The notes beneath the pieces were generated by a model. That model searched no databases and had not been told where the DNA came from. It worked only from the letters and a program-made list of their open reading frames with translations. Below are positions 7,005-12,114 of a DNA stretch of 12,114 bases, one piece after another; the stretch's first letter is position 1, and each line of letters opens with the position of its first letter. Origin of the DNA: an uncultured Erysipelotrichaceae bacterium (GTDB taxonomy: Bacteria; Bacillota_I; Bacilli_A; RF39; UBA660); NCBI GenBank assembly GCA_902797275.1, contig CADBSI010000003.1, positions 1 through 12,114 of the forward strand, given 5' to 3'. The position numbers and the translations under genes are program-made.

Positions 7005-7024
7005 ATTGGCTGAAAGGAGTTAAT

Positions 7025-7789
7025 ATGGAAAATATTTTAAAAATAGAAAATATAGAAAAATATTATGGTAGTAAATCAAGTTTAACTAAAGCAATTGATA
7101 ATATTAGTTTTTCAGTTAGTGAGGGTGAATTTGTAGCAATTATGGGGGCATCAGGGTCAGGTAAAACAACACTTTTAAATTGTATTTCTACTATTGATAA
7201 AGTAACAAGTGGTCATATTTATGTGAATGATTTAGATATTACAAAATTAAAAGGGAATAATCTTAATAAATTTCGAAGGGAAGAATTAGGTTTTATTTTT
7301 CAAGATTTTAATTTACTTGATACTTTAACATCTTATGAAAATATTGCTTTAAGTCTTGCTATTTTAAATATAAAATACAAGGAAATTGATGAAAGAATTA
7401 AAAAAGTTTCTAAGGAATTAAATATTACTAATGTTTTAAATAAGTATCCTTATCAAATGTCAGGTGGAGAAAAACAAAGAGTAGCATCAGCAAGGGCTAT
7501 TATAACTAATCCTAAATTAGTTTTGGCTGATGAACCAACGGGAGCTTTGGATTCTAAATCATCTAAGATGTTACTTGAAAAGTTAAGCTATTTAAATAAA
7601 GAATATAATTCTACTATTTTGATGGTAACCCATGATGCTTTTACTGCTAGTTATGCAAATAGAGTAATATTTATTAAAGATGGAAAAATATTTAGTGAAA
7701 TACATAAAAGTGGAACAAGAAAAGAGTTTTTTGATAAAATAATTGATGTTGTAACTATCCTTGGGGGAGATTTAAATGATGCTTTGTAA
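7025..7789 (+). CDS. bceA: BceA-like ABC transporter ATP-binding protein
   Basis: This 254-residue stand-alone ATPase of the MacB/LolD-like group has a complete motif set: Walker A GASGSGKTT (41-49), Q-loop Gln93 in FIFQDFNLLD, signature MSGGE (145-149), Walker B LVLADEPTGALD with catalytic Glu170, and switch His203. Its length agrees with Bacillus subtilis BceA. It powers the permease encoded next, and in known Bce systems the complex both protects lipid-II-cycle intermediates from peptide antibiotics and signals flux to the kinase. The gene overlaps the permease gene by 14 bases, so the two are translationally coupled. It lies downstream of the BceR-type box and is expected to be peptide-inducible. 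The actual peptide cannot be read from this subunit. Confidence 0.92.
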   Translation: MENILKIENIEKYYGSKSSLTKAIDNISFSVSEGEFVAIMGASGSGKTTLLNCISTIDKVTSGHIYVNDLDITKLKGNNLNKFRREELGFIFQDFNLLDTLTSYENIALSLAILNIKYKEIDERIKKVSKELNITNVLNKYPYQMSGGEKQRVASARAIITNPKLVLADEPTGALDSKSSKMLLEKLSYLNKEYNSTILMVTHDAFTASYANRVIFIKDGKIFSEIHKSGTRKEFFDKIIDVVTILGGDLNDAL

Positions 7790-9845
7790 ATTATCTTTAA
7801 AAAATATTAAAAAGAGTATCAAAGATTATGCAATTTACTTTTTTACCTTAGTTTTAGGTGTTTCAATTTTTTATGTTTTTAATGCTCTTGGAAGTCAAAC
7901 TATTATGTTAAATGTCTCAAGTTCAACGAAGAAATTAATCGAACTTATGATTCAAGTATTATCTTATGTAAGTGTTTTTGTATCATTTGTTTTAGGATTT
8001 TTAATTATATATGCTTCGAGATTTTTAATTAAAAGAAGAAATAAAGAATTTGGTATTTATTTAACTCTTGGTTTTTCTAAAAGAAAAATATCAATGATTT
8101 TATTTTTTGAAACTTTGTTTATTGGTCTTGTTTCCCTTGGAGTAGGACTTTTATTAGGAGTTATGTTATCTCAACTTATGAGCTTATTAGTTGCTAATAT
8201 GTTTGAGGCTGATTTAACAAAGTTTACTTTTGTTTTCTCTAAAAGTGCTTGTCTTAAAACTATTATTTATTTTGGTATAATGTATTTGGTAGTTATGATT
8301 TTTAATACTATTAGTGTTAGTAAATGTAAATTAATTGATTTATTAAATGATCATAAGAAAATCGATGAAATTAAACTTAAAAATCCTATTGTAGCAACAA
8401 TTATTTTTGCTTTAGCAAGTTTTGTCTTAGGATATGCTTATTATATGGTAACAATTGATTTTGATAATTTAAGAAATATTGATATCTTAGTACCTATTTC
8501 AATGGGATGTATTTCAACTTTCTTTATTTTCTTTTCTATATCAGGATTAATTATTAAAATAACTAAAAGTATGAAATCTTATTATTATAAAGGTTTAAAT
8601 AGTTTTACTTTAAAACAATTTAGTAAAAAAATAAATACAACTGTTTTTGCAACTACAATTATTTGTTTAATGTTATTTATTACAATTTGTTTGTTATCGG
8701 CTTGTCTTAGTTTAAAAAATTCTATGAATAATGAAGTAAAAGATTTAACCTTAGCTGATTTTTATTATGATATTCCTCTTAATTATGATAAGGAATATGA
8801 TTATTATAAATTGTATGGCTATAATGACTTACAAATTAAAAATACTAAGTATAGTGTTCTTGAAATGTTTGATATTCTAGGATTTGATTTAAAAAAATAT
8901 AGTAATGACTATATAGAATTTAATACTTATCAAACTGATGAATTAAATATGTGTATATCACTTGGTTCTATTTGCCAGAAAACTAGGACAGAATACCCTT
9001 ATTTATCATACGAAGCAAGAGAAAGAATAATTAGCTTAAGTGATTATAATAAAGTAGCAAGGTTATATAAAACCAAGGAGTATTCTTTAAATGAAGATGA
9101 ATATTTAATTGTTGCTGATTTTGAATCAATGATAAATATTCGTAATCAAGCACTTAAAAATAAAACAGAAATTAAAGTATTTGATCGTATTTTAAAGCCT
9201 AAATACGATGAATGTATGGATGGTTTTCTTGAAATGTCTACTAATCATGTAAATCCAGGTATAATTGTTGTTCCAGATTCTGTTTTAGTAAACGAGGAAC
9301 CTGCTAGAAATTATTTAATAGGAAACTATAATACCAAAAATAGAAATACTATTAGAAAAATTGAGGAAGATATTAATAAATTAGATAATAGTCCTTTAAG
9401 AAAAGAATATTTATTTCCAAATGGTACAACTAAACTTGCTATTCAAGAATCAGTTGTTGGTTTATCAGCTATGTTAACATTTATTGGTTTATACCTTGGA
9501 ATTATCTTTTTAATTAGTAGTGCTGCTATTTTAGGTCTTAAAGAATTAAGTGAAAGTAGTGATAATAAACAAGTTTATAAGATGTTAAGAAAAATAGGAG
9601 TAGATGAAAGAGATATTAATAAAGCTTTATTCAAACAAATTTTAACATTCTTTATGCTTCCTTTAATTCTTGCCATTATTCATTCTGTTTTTGGACTTAT
9701 TTTTAGTTTAAAAATTCTTGAAACTTTTGGTAATAAAGATTTATTATCATCAATTATTATGACTTGTATATTTATAATTATTATTTATGGTGGTTATTTC
9801 TTGATTACCTATATTTCAAGTAAAAATATTATAAAGGAGAATTAA
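7776..9845 (+). CDS. bceB: BceB-like ABC transporter permease
   Basis: This 689-residue permease has ten predicted membrane helices: roughly 18-36, 60-82, 105-138 (long), 160-182, 203-223, 236-260, 288-312, then 562-588, 618-645 and 655-680, with FtsX-like segments in both halves. A large extracellular domain of about 245 residues lies between helices 7 and 8 (about 313-560), which is the diagnostic BceB feature and the expected peptide-sensing part. It is somewhat longer than B. subtilis BceB (about 646 residues). The extracellular domain contains three cysteines (393, 400, 480). GGGGGAG (7763-7769) is the ribosome site. Translation may begin at the first or second of two consecutive ATGs (7776, 7779). 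It pairs with the ATPase just upstream and signals to the kinase. Substrate class is inferred as cell-wall-active peptides. Confidence 0.9.
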   Translation: MMLCKLSLKNIKKSIKDYAIYFFTLVLGVSIFYVFNALGSQTIMLNVSSSTKKLIELMIQVLSYVSVFVSFVLGFLIIYASRFLIKRRNKEFGIYLTLGFSKRKISMILFFETLFIGLVSLGVGLLLGVMLSQLMSLLVANMFEADLTKFTFVFSKSACLKTIIYFGIMYLVVMIFNTISVSKCKLIDLLNDHKKIDEIKLKNPIVATIIFALASFVLGYAYYMVTIDFDNLRNIDILVPISMGCISTFFIFFSISGLIIKITKSMKSYYYKGLNSFTLKQFSKKINTTVFATTIICLMLFITICLLSACLSLKNSMNNEVKDLTLADFYYDIPLNYDKEYDYYKLYGYNDLQIKNTKYSVLEMFDILGFDLKKYSNDYIEFNTYQTDELNMCISLGSICQKTRTEYPYLSYEARERIISLSDYNKVARLYKTKEYSLNEDEYLIVADFESMINIRNQALKNKTEIKVFDRILKPKYDECMDGFLEMSTNHVNPGIIVVPDSVLVNEEPARNYLIGNYNTKNRNTIRKIEEDINKLDNSPLRKEYLFPNGTTKLAIQESVVGLSAMLTFIGLYLGIIFLISSAAILGLKELSESSDNKQVYKMLRKIGVDERDINKALFKQILTFFMLPLILAIIHSVFGLIFSLKILETFGNKDLLSSIIMTCIFIIIIYGGYFLITYISSKNIIKEN

Positions 9846-10922
9846 ATGTATACTTTACCAATTAAATATGCTTTAATTTTCTTTCCATTTATAGCATTTT
9901 TGATAACTATTCCTTATATGATATATGAATATCATAAGTATGGATCAATTAGTAAGCTTAGAACCTTTATAATTTATTCTTTTATTCTTTATTTAATGGT
10001 AATTTATTTTTTAGTTATTTTACCACTTCCAACTAGGGAATATGCAAGTAGTTTAAAAACACCTTGGTTTAATTTAATACCTTTTAAATTTATTTATGAT
10101 TTCTTTAAAGAAACAAGTTTAAATTTAAAACTTCCTCAAACATATTTAAAAAGTTTAACTGAACCATGCTTCTATGTTGTTGTATTTAATATTTTTATGA
10201 CTATTCCTTTTGGCATGTATTTAAGATATTATTTTAAATGTAGTTTCAAGAAGACTTTACTTTTAACTTTTTTCTTATCTTTGTTCTTTGAAATAACTCA
10301 ATTAACAGGCTTATATTTTATCTATGAAAGGCCATATAGATTAGCTGATGTTGATGATTTGATTTTAAATACCTTAGGAGGGATACTTGGTTATTTACTT
10401 GCTATTATATTAATTAAAATCTTGCCTTCCAGAGATAAAATAGATGATACTTCTTTTAAAAAAGGGAAGATAGTTTTACCAATAAGAAGATTAACAATGT
10501 TCTTTCTTGATTTAGGAATAACTCTAAGTACTATTATTATTCTTGAAAAATTTATTAAGTTTAAATATTTAAATTTAATAATAATAACTATTTATTATAT
10601 CCTTATTCCTTTTATAACTAAGGGTTATACTATTGGATCAAGTCTTGTAAAAGTAAAGTTTAAGTTTACTAATAATTTATTATTTGGGTTAATTATAAGA
10701 ACGATTTTCTATTTTATTTATTTAAATTTAATATTTATTTTATCTGAATTAGTTAATCTTTTTTCAATTAATTCTTTTATATTGATTATAATTAAAATAT
10801 ATATTTTAGTAAAAGTATTAGAATTTTATTTAATTAATTTTATTATTTTATTTAAAAATAAAACTATTTATTATGATAACTTAATTAAAATTAAATATAT
10901 AAGTACTATTAAAATTAAATAA
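9846..10922 (+). CDS. VanZ-RDD fusion membrane protein
   Basis: This 358-residue membrane protein has two recognisable parts. Residues about 40-190 are VanZ-like: a conserved 'LPLP' after the second helix (60-63), NLIPF (76-80), PFGMYL, FFEITQL (147-153) and the family signature RLADVDDLILNTLGGILGYL (165-184). Residues about 210-350 look like an RDD domain: paired arginines at 214-215, Asp222 and a GYTIGSSLVKVKF segment (260-272), although the usual lysine after TIG is serine. VanZ relatives give low-level teicoplanin resistance or affect glycopeptide and lipoglycopeptide sensitivity; the RDD domain has no agreed function. The ATG follows the bceB stop with no gap, and its AAAGGAG ribosome site lies inside the bceB end, so it belongs to the inducible operon. 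A role in envelope protection is inferred from family and position. Confidence 0.82.
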   Translation: MYTLPIKYALIFFPFIAFLITIPYMIYEYHKYGSISKLRTFIIYSFILYLMVIYFLVILPLPTREYASSLKTPWFNLIPFKFIYDFFKETSLNLKLPQTYLKSLTEPCFYVVVFNIFMTIPFGMYLRYYFKCSFKKTLLLTFFLSLFFEITQLTGLYFIYERPYRLADVDDLILNTLGGILGYLLAIILIKILPSRDKIDDTSFKKGKIVLPIRRLTMFFLDLGITLSTIIILEKFIKFKYLNLIIITIYYILIPFITKGYTIGSSLVKVKFKFTNNLLFGLIIRTIFYFIYLNLIFILSELVNLFSINSFILIIIKIYILVKVLEFYLINFIILFKNKTIYYDNLIKIKYISTIKIK

Positions 10923-10964
10923 CTTTTAGTATTAAAAAAGACATATTATTAATTGGTTATTTAT

Positions 10965-11003
10965 GTAATTATAAAATTGATAATTGCTTATTTAATTTAT
11001 TTT
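10965..11003 (+). terminator. Weak terminator candidate after the bceAB-vanZ operon
   Basis: GTAATTAT (10965-10972) pairs with ATAATTGC (10980-10987) in an 8-bp stem with one G-U pair and a 7-base loop, followed by a T-rich run (TTATTTAATTTATTTT). The stem is nearly all A-U, so it is weak. It is the only terminator-like structure seen between this operon and the next. The remaining non-coding bases to 11092 show a short repeat, AAGTTTGAAACTT (11030-11042), and no gene. Confidence 0.35.
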
Positions 11004-11092
11004 CTATGAAAACTTCTAATTAATTTTATAAGTTTGAAACTTTCTACTATACATACTTTACACATTTACTAGATTTATTTTTAAATTTGGAA

Positions 11093-11098
11093 TATAAT
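11093..11098 (+). promoter_or_regulatory. -10 element of the unknown gene-pncC operon
   Basis: A perfect TATAAT lies 27 bases before the ATG at 11126. No good -35 is found at 16-18 bases; TTTACT (11065-11070) is 22 bases away. Transcription would start near 11105. That start would exclude the TTG at 11087 as a translation start. Confidence 0.4.
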
Positions 11099-11113
11099 TT
11101 TTATATAAGTAAT

Positions 11114-11120
11114 AAAGGAG
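11114..11120 (+). promoter_or_regulatory. Ribosome site fixing the start at 11126
   Basis: AAAGGAG ends five bases before the ATG at 11126. The longer in-frame alternative from TTG at 11087 has no such site and would overlap the -10 element. Confidence 0.8.
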
Positions 11121-11125
11121 AAAAA

Positions 11126-11557
11126 ATGAGTAAGATAACGGATAATATATATGATATCAACGATATTTTTGTTGTAAAAATAAAAAATGATTATAAAGAA
11201 ATTAATACAAATGATGGTTATATTCAAACTTTTAATCCTAATTTTTGTCAATTTGTTGAAAGGTTTTTATTAGATACAAGTGATGGATTAAAGTATGAAA
11301 TGGAACTATATACGGAGTGTTTTACCGGTGAAACAGTTTCTTTAAGAGAAAATATAAATAAAAACATGAATATTCCTAATATGTTTGAATTTATGTATCC
11401 ACTTCCTGAAAAATATTTAACAGAAGAAGAGATTAAAATTGGAAAAATAAGAACAGTTCGACTTTATCAAATTTTTCAACTTTTAAATTATGAAATGTTT
11501 AAAAGTATGGAAATTGAAGAAAAATCTAAAACTAAAAAAATAGGAGTTAAAAAATGA
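11126..11557 (+). CDS. Unrecognised 143-residue cytosolic protein
   Basis: I do not recognise this family. The product from the ATG at 11126 has no signal peptide or membrane segment. It is acidic in its middle and ends in a lysine-rich tail (KSKTKKIGVKK). Short alternating hydrophobic stretches in the first 65 residues (such as DIFVVKIKNDY) suggest beta strands, followed by a helical segment near 97-125. Two cysteines are present, Cys41 in NFCQF and Cys65 in TECFTGE, too far apart and unpaired to suggest a metal site. The stop overlaps the start of the pncC-like gene (ATGA), so it is co-translated with it, which could mean a shared or regulatory role. No function is proposed. Confidence 0.75.
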   Translation: MSKITDNIYDINDIFVVKIKNDYKEINTNDGYIQTFNPNFCQFVERFLLDTSDGLKYEMELYTECFTGETVSLRENINKNMNIPNMFEFMYPLPEKYLTEEEIKIGKIRTVRLYQIFQLLNYEMFKSMEIEEKSKTKKIGVKK

Positions 11558-12027
11558 AAGAAATAATTGCTTTTTTAACAAAAATGAATAAAACTATTAG
11601 TACTATGGAGTCAGCAACAGGTGGTTATTTAGCATCTAGTATTACTAATATAGATGGTTCTAGTTTAGTATTTAAATTTGGAGCTGTTACCTATAGTAAT
11701 GAATTTAAAATTAAAATGGGAGTAGCTAAAGATGTAATTGATGAATACTCTGTTTACAGTATAGAAACTAGTCATGAAATGAGTAAAAAAATAACTGAGT
11801 TTACTAATTCTGATTATGGAGTAGGGATAACAGGTAAAATTAATAGAGTTGATCCTTTTAATAACTTTGGTGATGATTCAACTATATTTTTAAGTGTTTA
11901 TGATAAGAAAAAAGATATTTATTTAGATAGTACTATTAAAGCTATTAAAGAAACAAGACTTGAAAATAAAGAGTTAGTTCTAGAAGAATTTATTAAATTA
12001 TTTAAAACTATAATAAAAGAAAGCTAA
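11554..12027 (+). CDS. pncC: CinA C-terminal (PncC-like) nicotinamide-nucleotide amidohydrolase
   Basis: This 157-residue protein corresponds to the stand-alone CinA C-terminal domain, whose active members deamidate nicotinamide mononucleotide to nicotinate mononucleotide and recycle pyridine nucleotides. Family landmarks seen are MESATGG (18-24; usual form ESCTGG or ESATGG) with the conserved Ser20, GSSLVF (35-40), VTYSNEFK (45-52) with conserved Tyr47 and Lys52, and the start of the glycine loop ITG (92-94). The usual loop TGIAGPGG is replaced by TGKINRVDPFN (93-103), so activity may differ. The N-terminal nucleotide-binding domain of full CinA is absent, as in E. coli PncC. It has an AGGAG ribosome site (11542-11546) and a 4-base overlap with the upstream gene. 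An IS end begins one base after its stop, yet its length looks normal for the family, so it is probably intact. Confidence 0.82.
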   Translation: MKEIIAFLTKMNKTISTMESATGGYLASSITNIDGSSLVFKFGAVTYSNEFKIKMGVAKDVIDEYSVYSIETSHEMSKKITEFTNSDYGVGITGKINRVDPFNNFGDDSTIFLSVYDKKKDIYLDSTIKAIKETRLENKELVLEEFIKLFKTIIKES

Positions 12028-12064
12028 TTGAACTTGTCAATAAAAAGTAGACACAAAAAAACTT

Positions 12065-12114
12065 TTATTTAAACCCTAGTTGAGTTCTATACTCAATTGG
12101 GGTTTTATAATTTA
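12065..12114 (-). CDS. IS3-family transposase orfB, C-terminal 15 residues only
   Basis: Reading the minus strand from the window edge gives NYKTPIEYRTQLGFK followed by TAA (12065-12067). The PIEYRTQ ending is characteristic of IS3-family (IS150-like) orfB transposases, whose C-terminus typically reads L-[ST]-P-[IV]-[EQ]-Y-R. The catalytic DDE residues lie beyond the window, so intactness cannot be judged. The call rests on the peptide together with the adjoining IS terminal repeat. Confidence 0.8.
   Translation of the reverse strand, partial: NYKTPIEYRTQLGFK
12071..12106 (+). terminator. Strong hairpin in the IS end, terminator-like on the plus strand
   Basis: AAACCCTAGTTGAGT (12071-12085) pairs with ACTCAATTGGGGTTT (12091-12105) as a 15-bp stem with two G-U pairs and a 5-base loop, ending in a short T run. 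It would stop pncC-operon transcripts from entering the IS as antisense RNA. In minus-strand RNA the two G-U pairs become A-C mismatches, so the structure favours plus-strand transcripts. Confidence 0.6.

Larger units (their letters stand above)
12029..12114 (-). mobile_element. Right end of an IS3-family insertion sequence, cut by the window
   Basis: The plus strand at 12029 begins TGAACTTGTCAATAAAAAGT and continues to GTAGACAC, which resembles the terminal inverted repeats of IS3-family elements (5'-TGAAC...). On the minus strand the end of the orfB transposase reading frame lies 36 bases inside this tip, the usual arrangement for an IS3 right end. The other end and the 3-4 base target duplication are outside the window. 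Insertion occurred one base after the pncC stop codon. Confidence 0.8.

Noticed and set aside
11030..11042. AAGTTTGAAACTT as an operator for the unknown gene-pncC operon
   Set aside because: The repeat is short and AT-rich, and is not placed on a convincing promoter: the TTGAAA inside it has no -10 at proper spacing.
11087..11125. Upstream TTG start for the unknown gene, adding 13 residues
   Set aside because: The extension covers a TATAAT element and precedes the clear AAAGGAG site, so the ATG at 11126 is preferred.
1..12114. Mycoplasma-type code with TGA as tryptophan
   Set aside because: TGA closes several complete genes at overlap junctions, and conserved tryptophans are encoded by TGG.
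1..12114. CRISPR array, tRNA, rRNA or riboswitch
   Set aside because: No regularly spaced repeats, cloverleaf-like segments or long structured leaders were seen. All long gaps are AT-rich and lack GC-rich structured RNA.

Overview
The window comes from a very AT-rich, Gram-positive-type bacterium. Evidence for this is strong AGGAGG-type Shine-Dalgarno sites, a lipobox lipoprotein, Bce-type resistance genes found in Firmicutes, and heavy use of A/T-ending codons. TGA acts as a stop (for example at 2018-2020, 5927-5929 and 11555-11557) and tryptophan is read from TGG, so this is the standard bacterial code and not the Mycoplasma code. The best guess is an uncultured low-GC Bacilli or Mollicutes-like gut lineage. 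That placement is inference, not something the sequence proves.

Layout. (1) 1-283 is non-coding and holds two stacked promoter candidates, each overlapped by an inverted repeat. (2) 284-3804 encodes a heterodimeric multidrug-type ABC exporter as two overlapping half-transporters, one with a degenerate ATP site and one with a canonical catalytic site. (3) 3874-5216 holds a membrane-anchored DUF4097-like beta-repeat protein and a small lipoprotein, each with its own promoter. (4) 5273-6939 is a BceRS-type two-component system with a 4-base overlap. (5) 7025-10922 is a BceAB-type antimicrobial-peptide transporter followed immediately by a VanZ-RDD fusion membrane protein. (6) 11126-12027 is a two-gene operon of an unrecognised 143-residue protein and a CinA/PncC-like amidohydrolase. 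(7) From 12029 the right-hand end of an IS3-family insertion sequence runs off the window on the minus strand.

How the genes may work together. Nearly everything from 284 to 10922 concerns the cell envelope: drug or peptide export, surface proteins, peptide sensing, and a VanZ-like glycopeptide-resistance relative. The clearest regulatory link is a perfect TTACA-N4-TGTAA palindrome (6942-6955) upstream of the bceA-like gene, matching the known BceR-type operator. The inferred circuit is that BceAB senses a cell-wall-active peptide, the loop-less kinase relays the signal, the regulator binds this box, and bceAB plus the VanZ-RDD gene are induced together. I did not find an entirely new system. 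The least explained parts are the VanZ-RDD gene coupled to bceB, the paired inverted repeats before the exporter, the 143-residue unknown gene, and a hairpin at the IS end that both encodes the transposase C-terminus and looks like a terminator.
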